Assembly (NCBI RefSeq): GCF_025938095.1
Contig: NZ_JAPCZF010000003.1
Coordinates: 124,001-188,000 of the forward strand
Length of the DNA: 64,000 bases
Direction: 5' to 3'
DNA from: Novosphingobium sp. JCM 18896
GTDB lineage: Bacteria > Pseudomonadota > Alphaproteobacteria > Sphingomonadales > Sphingomonadaceae
A program made the position numbers and the translations under genes. The notes under the pieces were generated by a model. It saw only the letters and a program-made list of their open reading frames with translations, did not search any database and was not told the DNA's origin. Every line of letters starts with the position of its first letter. Position 1 is the stretch's first letter. Below are positions 44,447 to 53,276 of this stretch, piece after piece.

Positions 44447-44767
44447 ATGTTGAAGATCGCTCTTTCGGCTGCCCTCCTCGCAGCCGTTTTGCCCGCTCCG
44501 GTTCTCGCGCAGGACAACCTGCCCGACGTCCGCGTCTATTACGGCGACCTCGATCTGGCCGATCCGGCCGCGGTCCGCACTTTCGACCGCCGCCTGGCCA
44601 ATGCCGTCGAGGCGGCCTGCCCCAGCGATGCCGGCCTGCGCGAAGTGACGCGCCTGCGCGAGATCGCCGCCTGCCGCACGGCCAAGCAGGCCTCGGTCGC
44701 GACCTTGCGCCAGTCGGCGCTCGCCGCCGCGAATGGCGAAAAGAACGTCCTGGCTTCGGCGCGCTGA
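44447..44767 (+). CDS. UrcA family protein
   Basis: A 106-residue exported protein. Signal peptide about residues 1-22 (VLPAPVLAQD), then DVRVYYGDLDLADPAAVRTFDRRLANAVEAAC and a later Cys in IAACRTAK: the UrcA family pattern, common in sphingomonads and of unknown function. The two cysteines could form a disulfide. AAGGGAAGGG ahead of 44447 fixes the start. Confidence 0.87.
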   Translation: MLKIALSAALLAAVLPAPVLAQDNLPDVRVYYGDLDLADPAAVRTFDRRLANAVEAACPSDAGLREVTRLREIAACRTAKQASVATLRQSALAAANGEKNVLASAR

Positions 44768-44829
44768 CCCTCGCGCCGGCCGCCGTCAGCCGGGCCGCGC
44801 CGGGAAGCGACATACAAGCCCGGCTGATG

Positions 44830-44874
44830 GCGGAATGCCTTTTCTTGACAGCTATGCTATTGGCCGCATTCCGC
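44830..44874. promoter_or_regulatory. Inverted repeat around a TTGACA box ahead of ogt
   Basis: GCGGAATGC (44830-44838) and GCATTCCGC (44866-44874) are exact inverted copies flanking TTGACA at 44845-44850. Either a two-site operator or a hairpin in an upstream transcript; 55 bases before ogt. Confidence 0.4.
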
Positions 44875-44929
44875 GGGAAGCGCGCCGCAATCGCTGCGCG
44901 CTAGGTCACGATCCGCTAAGGAGGTTCGT

Positions 44930-45421
44930 ATGACCTATGCTTTCAAGACCATGCCGTCGCCCGTCGGCGAGCTGACCCTGATCGCGAGCGGGCAGGGGCT
45001 CGCCGCGATCCTGTGGGAGAACGATGATCCCGATCGTGTTCGGCTCGGTCCGCGGATCGAGGATCGCGAGCATCCGGTGCTCGTCGAGGCGGCGCGGCAA
45101 CTCGGCCAATATTTCGCGGGCGAGCGCTGGGCCTTCGACCTGCCGCTCGACTTTCACGGCACCGATTTCCAGAAGCGCGTCTGGGAGCAGCTGCTGGCGA
45201 TCCCCTTTGGCGAGACGCGCTCTTATGGCGAGATCGCGCGCGCGCTCGGCCAGCCGACCGCGAGCCGCGCGGTCGGGGCGGCCAATGGCAAGAACCCGAT
45301 CTCGATCGTCGCGCCGTGCCACCGCGTGATCGGCACCAACGGCGCGCTCACCGGCTTTGCCGGCGGGCTCGAGGCCAAGCAGCGGCTGCTCGCGCTCGAA
45401 GGGCTTGAACTGGCGCTCTAG
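44930..45421 (+). CDS. ogt: Methylated-DNA--protein-cysteine methyltransferase
   Basis: Suicide repair of O6-methylguanine. The 163-residue protein has the active-site PCHRVIG (Cys130) and the HTH-like FQKRVWEQLLAIPFGETRSYGEIARALG. There is no N-terminal Ada domain, so it is the stand-alone type. AAGGAGG precedes the ATG. It ends four bases inside the convergent deacetylase gene. Confidence 0.95.
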   Translation: MTYAFKTMPSPVGELTLIASGQGLAAILWENDDPDRVRLGPRIEDREHPVLVEAARQLGQYFAGERWAFDLPLDFHGTDFQKRVWEQLLAIPFGETRSYGEIARALGQPTASRAVGAANGKNPISIVAPCHRVIGTNGALTGFAGGLEAKQRLLALEGLELAL

Positions 45422-46347
45422 GCGTCGAGTGCGGCGACATGCGCCGCGCTCGATTCCGCCAGGGCCTCGAGGTCGTAACCGCCTTCGAGCAGCGAGATCA
45501 CGCGGCCCTGGGCGTGGCGTCCAGCCAGCGCGACGAGTTCGCGCGTGATCCAGCCATAGTCCTCGGCTTCGAGCATCATCTGCGCGAGCGGATCGCGGCG
45601 GTGCGCGTCGAAGCCGGCCGAGACGATGACGAGTTCGGGCGCGAACTGATCGAGCGCGGGCAGCAGGACGCGCTCCCAGGCGCGGCGGAATTCGGCGCCG
45701 CCCGCGCCCGGTGGCAGCGGCGCGTTGGCGACGTTGCCCGCGGCGCCCTGCTCGTCCGATCGGCCGGTGCCCGGATAGGCTGGGCTCTGGTGGCTCGAGG
45801 CGAAGAACAGGTCGGGATCCTGCCAGAACTCCTCCTGCGTGCCGTTGCCGTGGTGGACGTCGAAATCGGCGACCGCGATCCGGCGCAGGCCCCAGCGGTC
45901 GCGCGCGTGATGCGCGGCGACGGCGACGTTGTTGAACAGGCAGAAGCCCATCGCCGTCGCAGGCCGCGCATGGTGCCCCGGCGGGCGCACCGCGGCGAAG
46001 GCGGCGCTGGCCTGGCCCTGCATGACCAGATCGACCGCCAGGGTGGCGCCGCCGGCGGCGCGCAGCGCGGCTTCGATCGAGCCCGGCGACAGGATCGTGT
46101 CGGGATCGAGCGCGCGCAGTTCGCCGGGCGGAACCTCGGTCGCCAGCAGTCGCTGCACGTAGCCGGCATCGTGGACGCGGGCGATCTGCTCCGCGCTCGC
46201 GCGCGGGGCTTCGATCCGCACCAGGCCGGGAAAGCGTTCGGGTGCCAGCGCGGCCTGGACCGCGCGCAACCGGTCGGGCCGTTCGGGGTGGCCCTCGCCG
46301 GTGTCGTGATCGAGGCAGGCCTCGTGGGTGATCAGCGCGACGGCCAT
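45418..46347 (-). CDS. Histone deacetylase / acetylpolyamine amidohydrolase family protein
   Basis: A 309-residue class-II-HDAC-like zinc hydrolase: GHPERPDRL at the N-terminus, RPPGHHARPATAMGFCLFNNVAVA (charge-relay His pair), zinc ligands in VADFDVHHGNGTQ, and SAGFDAHRRDPL. Bacterial members deacylate polyamines, acetoin-related compounds or proteins. Single gene; its stop lies in the end of ogt. Confidence 0.9.
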   Translation of the reverse strand: MAVALITHEACLDHDTGEGHPERPDRLRAVQAALAPERFPGLVRIEAPRASAEQIARVHDAGYVQRLLATEVPPGELRALDPDTILSPGSIEAALRAAGGATLAVDLVMQGQASAAFAAVRPPGHHARPATAMGFCLFNNVAVAAHHARDRWGLRRIAVADFDVHHGNGTQEEFWQDPDLFFASSHQSPAYPGTGRSDEQGAAGNVANAPLPPGAGGAEFRRAWERVLLPALDQFAPELVIVSAGFDAHRRDPLAQMMLEAEDYGWITRELVALAGRHAQGRVISLLEGGYDLEALAESSAAHVAALDA

Positions 46348-46389
46348 GCCGCGACTATGGCCCAGCCCGCGGGCCGGGTCGACGCCGAA

Positions 46390-47265
46390 TCAGCCGGCGT
46401 TCTCGACCAATTCGGGCGTGCCGTGCTCGGCTTCCCAGGCGGCGATGTCGTCGTAACAGGTCTCGACCACGCGCGAGTAGGTCTCACGGAAGGTCTCGCG
46501 CTGTTCGGCGTGGTCGAAGGCGAAAGGCCGGTCGCGGCGCACGGCTTCGAGCACGATCGGCGCGACGCTTTCGGGTGAGTAGAAGCGCGGCGCGGCGTCT
46601 TGGAACGACTCTTCTGGCACCTGCAGCCCCTCGCTCTTGGGGCCGCCGAAGCGCTGCGGGCGATAGAGCGAGTTCTGGTCGCCCAGCGCCGAGGCGACGC
46701 CGCCCGGGCAATAGGTGGTGACGCCGATGCGGTGCTGCCGCAGTTCGAGCGACAGGTTCATCATCAGCCCGATGATCCCCATCTTCGCCGCCGAATAGAC
46801 GCTGTGGACGGGCACCGATCCCGGCGTCAGCCCCGCGGTCGAGGAGGTCGCGACCAGGTGGCCGCCCCCCGCCGCGATCATGCCCGGCAGGAAGGCGCGG
46901 GCAGTGTTGAGCACGCCCATCAGGTTGACCTGGATGATCCAGTCGGCGTCCTCGTCGCGGATCTCGGCGAGCCGGTCGAAATTGGTCGCGCCGGCATTGG
47001 CGAAGACCAGCTGGATCGGCCCGAACGCCGCCTCGGCCTCCTCGCGCAGCGCGTGGATCGCGGCGCGCTCGCAGACGTCGCAGGGCACGGCGATCGCGCG
47101 GCCGCCGGCGGCGACGATCTCGGCGGCGGTGCGGCGCGCGTTGTCGATCATGATGTCGCCGATCGCCACGGGCACGCCGCGGCGCGCGAGCTCCTTGGCC
47201 AGGCCCATGCCGATGCCCGTGCCGCCGCCGGTGATCACCGCGGCCTTGCCGGTGATGTCGGTCAT
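46390..47265 (-). CDS. Short-chain dehydrogenase/reductase
   Basis: A 291-residue SDR: VITGGGTGIGMGLA, FANAGATNF, Ser in VATSSTAG and Tyr/Lys in SVYSAAKMG. IGDIMIDNARR after the second strand suggests NAD. It is the last gene of the leftward unit that begins with the luciferase-type gene, separated from DUF1214 by an intergenic repeat. AGGAGA precedes the ATG at 47265; the frame is open upstream only through the repeat. Confidence 0.88.
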   Translation of the reverse strand: MTDITGKAAVITGGGTGIGMGLAKELARRGVPVAIGDIMIDNARRTAAEIVAAGGRAIAVPCDVCERAAIHALREEAEAAFGPIQLVFANAGATNFDRLAEIRDEDADWIIQVNLMGVLNTARAFLPGMIAAGGGHLVATSSTAGLTPGSVPVHSVYSAAKMGIIGLMMNLSLELRQHRIGVTTYCPGGVASALGDQNSLYRPQRFGGPKSEGLQVPEESFQDAAPRFYSPESVAPIVLEAVRRDRPFAFDHAEQRETFRETYSRVVETCYDDIAAWEAEHGTPELVENAG

Positions 47266-47278
47266 GGTTTTTCTCCTA

Positions 47279-47412
47279 ATCCTCCCCGGAACGGGGAGGG
47301 GGACCATGCGAAGCATGGTGGAGGGGGCTCTCGGCCAGCCACGCGCTTGCCGGCCTGCCCCCTCCACCACGCCGCTGCGCGTCGCGGTCCCCCTCCCCGT
47401 GCCGGGGAGGAT
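47279..47412. repeat. CCTCCCC palindromic intergenic repeat, copy A (134 bp)
   Basis: Starts ATCCTCCCCGGAACGGGGAGG and ends CCTCCCCGTGCCGGGGAGGAT, with a third pair GGAGGGGGC / GCCCCCTCC inside. Copies B (49470-49607) and C (53134-53267) have the same ends and layout. Confidence 0.85.
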
Positions 47413-47418
47413 CTTCGT

Positions 47419-48654
47419 TCAGATTCCGAAGCGCAGCTTGATCGAGCGGTAGCGGTCCTGCAATTGCCCCACGCGCTCTGCGGGCGTGACCATGGCGGTA
47501 TCCTTCGGCAGCGCGTCGAGCAGGTCGGCGCGCTTGACCAGCCGGGTGCGGAAGGTCGCGGGGTTCTGGCTCATCAGGTTGCGATAGCCGAGGTTGCCCT
47601 CGCCAAAGCTCTGGGTGTCGAGCCAGTTGTGCACGCCGGGGTCGTCGTGGGCGATGACGAAGCGGACGACATTGTCCGAGTCCACCTTGGTCCGCGCCGG
47701 CGAGAACGAGGTCGAGCGGTAGAGATAGTCCATCGATTCGACGAAGACCGCGTTCATCCCGAACAGCCAGAAGCCGTCGTGCATGTCCATCTCGACCACC
47801 AGCGCCTCGTCGGGCGCGAGCCGCCAGATCATGTTCGCGGCCATGCGCCCGCGCTTGGCGTCGGACGCGTCGTTGGCGCTCTTGTCGGCGGGGAAGACGT
47901 TGGGCTGGTTCGGATCGCAGACCCCGCCCGAGGTCGCCCACGAATGCTCGGGCCAGTCGCGCATCACCCCGGTGACGAAATCGCCGGCCCATTGGAATGC
48001 CTCGACCATCCGCTCGGGGCTGGGCATCGGCCGCGGTGCGTCCATGCCGATCCGCTCGATCGATAGGGTGGTCGGCGTCTCGAACCACTTGTCGAAGGCC
48101 TCGCGGATGAACAGCTTGCGGCTGCCCGGCGTGGTCGGCAGCCAGTTCTTCTCGCGTTCGGGGCCGCCGATGTAGAGTTCGAAGAAGCCGTCGGGGTCGG
48201 CTTCGATCTGGTGGCCGAAGATGTTGCTTTCGGGCACGTCGCCGAAGGGCTCGTGCAGCGGTGCGAAATCGGTGCCGGGGATCTTCGCGGGCTTGGGCCC
48301 CTGGACGGTCAGGTTGAACCAGCGCGCGGTGCCCTTGCGGCCGGTGATGCGGTAGGCGTGATCGCCCGATATCCAGGCCTGGCGATAGGTGAAGTCCGAA
48401 ACGTCGCCGCCGAGCTTCATATAGGGATGGGTGAAGTAGTGGATCTGCGGAAAGGCCGGGTCGGCGGTCTCGAGCGCCAGCGGGAAGGCTTGCCCCAGGT
48501 TCTGCGTGAGGAAGCGGAAGGCGTCGGCGCGCAGCAGCGGCTCGGCGGGATTGGCCTGCTTGAACGCCTTGTCGCCGGCGGCCTTGAGCTGCTCACAGAA
48601 CTGGTGCCAGGCTTGGCGCAGCGGTTCGTCTACGGGTGAGTCGCCAAAGGCCAT
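47419..48654 (-). CDS. DUF1214 domain-containing protein
   Basis: A 411-residue protein with a C-terminal DUF1214 region (FGMNAVFVESMDYLYRSTSFSPARTKVDSDNVVRFVIAHDDPGVHNWLDT), usual in catabolic and envelope clusters but without a known reaction. The N-terminal half (HYFTHPYMKLGGDVSDFTYRQAWISGDHAYRITGRKGTARWFNLTVQG) belongs to the same family. No signal peptide. The ATG is one base after the stop of the TIM-barrel gene, so they are coupled. Its neighbours suggest a part in degrading a hydrophobic compound. Confidence 0.8.
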   Translation of the reverse strand: MAFGDSPVDEPLRQAWHQFCEQLKAAGDKAFKQANPAEPLLRADAFRFLTQNLGQAFPLALETADPAFPQIHYFTHPYMKLGGDVSDFTYRQAWISGDHAYRITGRKGTARWFNLTVQGPKPAKIPGTDFAPLHEPFGDVPESNIFGHQIEADPDGFFELYIGGPEREKNWLPTTPGSRKLFIREAFDKWFETPTTLSIERIGMDAPRPMPSPERMVEAFQWAGDFVTGVMRDWPEHSWATSGGVCDPNQPNVFPADKSANDASDAKRGRMAANMIWRLAPDEALVVEMDMHDGFWLFGMNAVFVESMDYLYRSTSFSPARTKVDSDNVVRFVIAHDDPGVHNWLDTQSFGEGNLGYRNLMSQNPATFRTRLVKRADLLDALPKDTAMVTPAERVGQLQDRYRSIKLRFGI

Positions 48655-48655
48655 G

Positions 48656-49465
48656 TCAGGCTCCCAATCTGGTGAGGATCTCCGAGAGGTTCTCGGCGGC
48701 GCGCCGGGTCGCTGCGCGGTTACCCTCGGCGTCGATGCGCGGGCCAACCAGCTCCAGGTCGAAGACGCCGGTATAGCCCGCGGCGAGAATGTCGCCAAGC
48801 AGCCGTTCGAGCGGGATCGCACCGTCGCCGATAACCGCGCGGCATGGCGTCGAGCGGTCGCCGAGCACGTAGTCGCTGACCTGGACGAGCCCGACCAGCG
48901 GCATGATCCGGCGGAACAGCGGCTTGAGCCCGGCCTCCATCCAGCAGGCGTGGAGTTCGAGGCAGATACCCACACCGGCGATCTCGGCGAGGGTGGCGGC
49001 GTCGGCCAGGGTATGGGCGATGTGCAGGTCGGCGTTCAGCGAATTGGCGTTCTCGACCAACAGCTGCACGCCCGCGGCGTCGGCCGCGGCCTGGCACGGC
49101 GCGACCAGCTCGGCGAAGCGCGCCGCCGCCGCTTCCCAGTCGAGCGCGCCGCGCGCGCCGGTGAGCATGTAGATCGAGCGCGCGTCGAGCTGCCCGGCGA
49201 TCTCGATCGCGCGCAGCAGGCCGGCGGTGGCCTGGCCGCGGTCGTCGTCGAGATTAGGCACGGTGGCGAAGGGGTGGTTGACGCATTCGACCGCGACGCC
49301 GCCTTTGGCCAGCGCGGCCTTGGCCTTGTCGAGGTCGCCGGGCTGCATCAGCACCGGCGTGACCAGGGTGGTGTGCTGGACGCCGATGTCGCGGCAGTGG
49401 TCGATGAAGGCCGAGGTGCTCTCGCGGACGAAGGCGACCTGGTGGAGGTTTACGCGCGGGTGCAT
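48656..49465 (-). CDS. Sugar-phosphate-isomerase/epimerase-like TIM-barrel protein
   Basis: A 269-residue AP-endonuclease-2 type TIM barrel. Metal-ligand candidates lie in LLVENANSLNADLHIAHT (Glu), GVGICLELHACWMEAG and VQVSDYVLGD (Asp), then GVFDLELVGPRID (Glu), matching the xylose-isomerase-like order. Substrate is unknown; in catabolic operons such proteins isomerise or cleave hydroxylated intermediates. Directly followed by DUF1214. Confidence 0.83.
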   Translation of the reverse strand: MHPRVNLHQVAFVRESTSAFIDHCRDIGVQHTTLVTPVLMQPGDLDKAKAALAKGGVAVECVNHPFATVPNLDDDRGQATAGLLRAIEIAGQLDARSIYMLTGARGALDWEAAAARFAELVAPCQAAADAAGVQLLVENANSLNADLHIAHTLADAATLAEIAGVGICLELHACWMEAGLKPLFRRIMPLVGLVQVSDYVLGDRSTPCRAVIGDGAIPLERLLGDILAAGYTGVFDLELVGPRIDAEGNRAATRRAAENLSEILTRLGA

Positions 49466-49469
49466 CAGA

Positions 49470-49607
49470 ATCCTCCCCGGTACGGGGAGGGGGACCGCCA
49501 GCGGAGCTGGTGGTGGAGGGGGCTCTCGTCCCCAGGCAACGCCGCGTCAGGGGGGCAACCCCCTCCGTCAGCCCTGCGGGCTGCCACCTCCCCGTACCGG
49601 GGAGGAT
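49470..49607. repeat. CCTCCCC palindromic intergenic repeat, copy B (138 bp)
   Basis: Starts ATCCTCCCCGGTACGGGGAG and ends CTCCCCGTACCGGGGAGGAT; lies between the sulfotransferase and TIM-barrel genes. It shares GACCGCCAGCG-AGCTGGTGG with copy C. Confidence 0.85.
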
Positions 49608-49622
49608 GAGAAAGCCCCTCCA

Positions 49623-50789
49623 TCACCGCGTCTCGATCTCCACGCCGAACCGCTCGCGGAACGGGCGGAACTCTTCGTTCAACGCGTCGATGTCGAGCCC
49701 GGCGTCGATCAGCGACTGGGTCGAATATTCGAACTTGCCGTGGCGATCGCCCTTGTTGTTCGCCAGATAGTCCCGCATCGCCGTCTCGGCCTGCGGGGTC
49801 AGCTCGCGGCCGGCGAAGACGTAGTAGCCGCGGATCGTGCCGATCGGATCGGCGACGAAGTCCTTGTAGCGGACGTGGTGGATCCGCGGATCGTGGATCA
49901 GCGCGTTCGCCATCGTGTTCTGGTTGCTCATCCGCGTGCGCAACAGGTGCTGCTGTACCTCGGCGACCATGTCGATCTTGCCGACGATGCCCTCCATGAT
50001 GTCACGCATCATCGCCGCGCTCGAGGCGACGACCTGCACGGGGTCGCGGTGCAGCCAGACCAAGGTCGCGTCGGGATAGGTCTCGAAGAATTCCTTGAGG
50101 CGGTGGCCGTGGAAGCCCTTGAGCACCCAGTGCTTCTTCGGCCGCTTATATTGCAGCGCCTGGAGCATCATCTTGTGCAGCCGGTTCTGCGCGGCGCTGT
50201 CGGTGGGCAGGCCCATCGACAGGTTCTGCATCGGTACGCGCCACCAGGCCGTGGGGGTCATCACGCGGAAATCGAAGGCCCAGGTGCGCTCGTCCTCGGG
50301 CAGACCGTCGCCGAGCATGTCGTTGTAGGGGTGGCAGTGCAGCCACTTCCACATCTTGGCGTTGATCTCTTCCCACTCGGCATCGGCGAGCGCGATGCGC
50401 GGATCGACGCCCGCGACCGTGCCCGGCGGGGGCGAGGGGTGCATGACCTCCCAGAAGCGCAAGGCGCGGGCATCGGGATCGACCGACATCAGCGCATGCA
50501 TCAGAGTGGTGCCCGAGCGCGGTTCGCCCGTGGCGAACATCGGCCGTTCGATCACCTCCTGGGCCAACGGCCAGCGCTTGCGGTCCTCGAAGAAGCGCAG
50601 GCGATCGGTCAGCAGCCAGTCGATGTTGTCCGCCGCCGCCTGGCGGCCGGCCGCGTCCATCGGGATCGTGTTGATGTGCGCGACGGCCAGGCCCAGCCGC
50701 TCCTCGAAGCTGGGATCGCCCCAGTCGCCGAGCCCGGTCTCGGCCTTGGCGCGTTGGATCAGGGCTTGCGGATCGAGCGGTTCGCTCAC
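49623..50789 (-). CDS. Sulfotransferase family protein
   Basis: A 388-residue PAPS-dependent sulfotransferase. The 5'-phosphosulfate loop is FATGEPRSGTTLMHALM (about residue 88) and the 3'-phosphate region is LVWLHRDPVQVVASSAAMMRD; VLKGFHGHRL gives a likely catalytic His. It should sulfonate a hydroxyl of a small molecule. The GTG start overlaps the upstream stop (GTGA), coupling it to the luciferase-type gene. Confidence 0.87.
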   Translation of the reverse strand: MSEPLDPQALIQRAKAETGLGDWGDPSFEERLGLAVAHINTIPMDAAGRQAAADNIDWLLTDRLRFFEDRKRWPLAQEVIERPMFATGEPRSGTTLMHALMSVDPDARALRFWEVMHPSPPPGTVAGVDPRIALADAEWEEINAKMWKWLHCHPYNDMLGDGLPEDERTWAFDFRVMTPTAWWRVPMQNLSMGLPTDSAAQNRLHKMMLQALQYKRPKKHWVLKGFHGHRLKEFFETYPDATLVWLHRDPVQVVASSAAMMRDIMEGIVGKIDMVAEVQQHLLRTRMSNQNTMANALIHDPRIHHVRYKDFVADPIGTIRGYYVFAGRELTPQAETAMRDYLANNKGDRHGKFEYSTQSLIDAGLDIDALNEEFRPFRERFGVEIETR

Positions 50790-51910
50790 GCCGTTTCCCC
50801 GCAGAGCCGCAGGATCTCGTCCTCGGTCTCGCGGACCTTGGCGGCCGAGGCGCCGGCGAATTTCAGCCCGGCCATGCCGCCGTAGTCCATGACCTTGAAC
50901 ACGCGCATGCCGGCGTCGCAGAAGCCCTTGAACTTGCGCGCGACTTCCTGCGGCGTGCCGACCGGGATCAGATCGGTGATCGCCTTGGTATCGACCTCGC
51001 TGCAGAACTGGATGATCCGCTCGCGCGTCAGGATGCCGGGGTTGATGTCCTGATAGCCGCGCCAGGTCGGTCCCATCGGGTGGTTGTGGCCGAAGCGCTT
51101 GAGCTCGTCGGCGGTCAGCATCAGCAGGATCGACTTGACCAGCGGCTGCTGCAGCATCTCGGCGACTTCCTCCTCGCTGCCGAGCAGGCACATGATGATG
51201 TTGGCGGGGACGATCGCCGCGGGATCGCGGCCTGCGCGTTCGGCCGACTGGCGCAGCCGGCCGAGCTTGTCGGCATAGTCCTCGGGCCGCCAGGCGCCCG
51301 ACGGCCACCAGCCGTCGACATAGCGGCCGGCGATTTCGAGCATGCGCGGCCCCGAGCAGCCGGCCCAGATCCGCGGCGGCTTGCCGTCGTAGAGATCGGT
51401 GTCCATCCGCGCGTGTTCGAGCTTGAAGAACTGACCCTCGAAATCGACCGTGCCCTCGCTCTCCCACAGCAGCTTGATGACGTGCAGCGCTTCCTCGAAG
51501 CGGCTGACCGGCTTGGCGAAGTCGAAGCCGTAGGGGACCGTGTTCTCGGTCTCGCCCGAGCCGATGCCGAGGATGAAGCGGCCCTTGGACAGGTGATCGA
51601 CGGTCAGTGCCGCCTGGGCGATCATCGCCGGGTGGCGGCGGACCGTGTCGATCACGCTAGTCGCGATCGGCACGTTCTTGCTCATCACCGCGGCGGCACC
51701 GGCGACGACCATCGCGTCGAGATGCCGGTGCGGCGAGGGCGAGGTCGTGGCGAGATCGGTGAATTCGGGCGTCCAGATCGTGTCGGGCCAGAAGCTGACC
51801 ATGTGATCGGGCAGCCAGATCGAATGATAGCGCCCCGAATCGTACTGCTCGATCATGTCGACGCCAAGCGGCAGGGTCGTGCGCAGGAAGGCTGCGGGCT
51901 GGACTTTCAT
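50786..51910 (-). CDS. LLM class flavin/F420-dependent oxidoreductase
   Basis: A 374-residue luciferase-like TIM barrel: YHSIWLPDHMVSFWPD, AGAAAVMSKNVPIATSVID, RRHPAMIAQAALTVDHLSKGRFILGIGSGETEN and PPRIWAGCSGPRMLEIAGRYVDGWWP. The GxGSGE segment suits F420 or FMN. It is the first gene of the leftward operon, divergent from the LuxR regulator. GGGAGAG precedes the ATG. Substrate unknown; ketone or alcohol redox chemistry is typical. Confidence 0.88.
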   Translation of the reverse strand: MKVQPAAFLRTTLPLGVDMIEQYDSGRYHSIWLPDHMVSFWPDTIWTPEFTDLATTSPSPHRHLDAMVVAGAAAVMSKNVPIATSVIDTVRRHPAMIAQAALTVDHLSKGRFILGIGSGETENTVPYGFDFAKPVSRFEEALHVIKLLWESEGTVDFEGQFFKLEHARMDTDLYDGKPPRIWAGCSGPRMLEIAGRYVDGWWPSGAWRPEDYADKLGRLRQSAERAGRDPAAIVPANIIMCLLGSEEEVAEMLQQPLVKSILLMLTADELKRFGHNHPMGPTWRGYQDINPGILTRERIIQFCSEVDTKAITDLIPVGTPQEVARKFKGFCDAGMRVFKVMDYGGMAGLKFAGASAAKVRETEDEILRLCGETA

Positions 51911-51988
51911 CGGCTCTCTCCCCGGGCGTCGCTATCGGCGCGCGCGTTGTCTGGCCTGGATTAGTCGGTTAGAGGCGAGGGGAGATAA

Positions 51989-52004
51989 ATTCCCATTTGG
52001 GGAT
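51989..52004. promoter_or_regulatory. Candidate LuxR-type operator
   Basis: ATTCCCA-TT-TGGGGAT, 6 of 7 base pairs per arm, in the 112-base spacer between the divergent oxidoreductase and LuxR start codons, close to the LuxR start. Confidence 0.45.
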
Positions 52005-52022
52005 ATGGCCTCGGGAGAAGGC

Positions 52023-53129
52023 ATGGACGCGCATCTTGCGGAGCTGATCCCGCCGCTGATCGAGGGTATCGTCGAGGACCCGCTGTGGTCGGCCTTCCTG
52101 GCGCGGCTGCGGCAGCGGCTTTGTGCCGACTACGTCTCGATCGTGTTCCGGCCGCTGCCCGACGGTTCGCCGCGCGACCGACTGATCCACCTCTATGCCG
52201 GCCAGGCCTGGCCCGACGAAGTGAACCGGGTGTTCCGCGAGAGCCTCGGCGGCAACGATCCGATGCCCTATCACGACCTCGTCGCCGACCGGGTCTATGC
52301 GCTCAACGAACTGCTGCGCTTCGGCGATCCCGAGCACGACCGCTACCGCCTGCAACTGCTCGCGCCGGGCGGGATGCGCTTCATGCGGATGATGCGGATC
52401 GAGGAATCGGGCGGCGTCAGCGCCTGGCTCACCGCGGCGCGCGCGACCCACGAGTTCACCGAGGCCGACGATGCGCTGATCGCGGCGCTGGTGCCGTTCT
52501 GGCGCGCGGCGCTGACCAGCTACGTCGCGCTCGAACGCGAAAGGGTCACCGCCTCGGTCGCCGAGGAGGCGATCCGCCGGCTCAATTTCGGCTGGCTGAC
52601 GCTCGACGCGGCGGGGCGCGTGCTCGACGGCGACGCCCATGCCACGGCGATGCTCGCGGCCTCGGACATGCTGCGCAAGGGCCGCGACGGGCGGCTGGTC
52701 GCGCGCGATCCCGCCATCGCACGCGAGATCGGCGAGGCGGTGCAGGCGCTGGCGCGCGATCCGCAGGCGCGGCCGCGCGCGGTGGTGCTCAGCCGCGATC
52801 CCTGGCTCGACATGCTGCTCGTGCCCTCGAGCATCCGCACGGGCAACACGCGGCCCGCGCCGACCGTGGTCGCCTATGTCCACGCCGACGACTGGTCCTC
52901 GGCCGACCGCTGCGACCAACTCGGCGAACTGTTCGACCTGATCCCCAGCGAGGCGCGGCTGGCCCTGGCGCTGAGCCGTGGCATGTCGATCGCCGAGGCC
53001 GCGGGCGAGCTGGGCCTGACCGTGGAATCGGCGCGGACCTATTCGAAGCGGATCTACGCCAAGACCGGCGCACGCGGACAGGCGGACCTGGTGCGGTTCA
53101 TCCACCGGAGCGTGCTGGCGATTGCGTAA
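52023..53129 (+). CDS. LuxR-type helix-turn-helix transcriptional regulator
   Basis: A 368-residue regulator. The C-terminal GerE-type HTH is SEARLALALSRGMSIAEAAGELGLTVESARTYSKRIYAKTGARGQADLV (about residues 311-359). The long N-terminus has no recognised autoinducer domain and looks like a PAS/GAF-like sensor (FGWLTLDAAGRVLDGDAHATAML). GGGAGAAGG sits just ahead of the ATG at 52023; the frame is open to 51855. It likely activates the divergent operon. Confidence 0.85.
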   Translation: MDAHLAELIPPLIEGIVEDPLWSAFLARLRQRLCADYVSIVFRPLPDGSPRDRLIHLYAGQAWPDEVNRVFRESLGGNDPMPYHDLVADRVYALNELLRFGDPEHDRYRLQLLAPGGMRFMRMMRIEESGGVSAWLTAARATHEFTEADDALIAALVPFWRAALTSYVALERERVTASVAEEAIRRLNFGWLTLDAAGRVLDGDAHATAMLAASDMLRKGRDGRLVARDPAIAREIGEAVQALARDPQARPRAVVLSRDPWLDMLLVPSSIRTGNTRPAPTVVAYVHADDWSSADRCDQLGELFDLIPSEARLALALSRGMSIAEAAGELGLTVESARTYSKRIYAKTGARGQADLVRFIHRSVLAIA

Positions 53130-53133
53130 GTTC

Positions 53134-53267
53134 ATCCTCCCCGGAACGGGGAGGGGGACCGCCAGCGAAGCTGGTGGTGGAGGGGGCTGTCGGCAAAAGC
53201 CGCGCTTGGCGGAGAACCCCCTCCGTCACGCGCTTCGCGCGCGCCACCTCCCCGTGCCGGGGAGGAT
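53134..53267. repeat. CCTCCCC palindromic intergenic repeat, copy C (134 bp)
   Basis: Same ends as copy A (ATCCTCCCCGGAACGGGGAG at the start, CCCCGTGCCGGGGAGGAT at the end). Sits between the LuxR gene and the convergent desaturase gene and may also terminate transcription. Confidence 0.85.
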
Positions 53268-53276
53268 TGATTGCGC

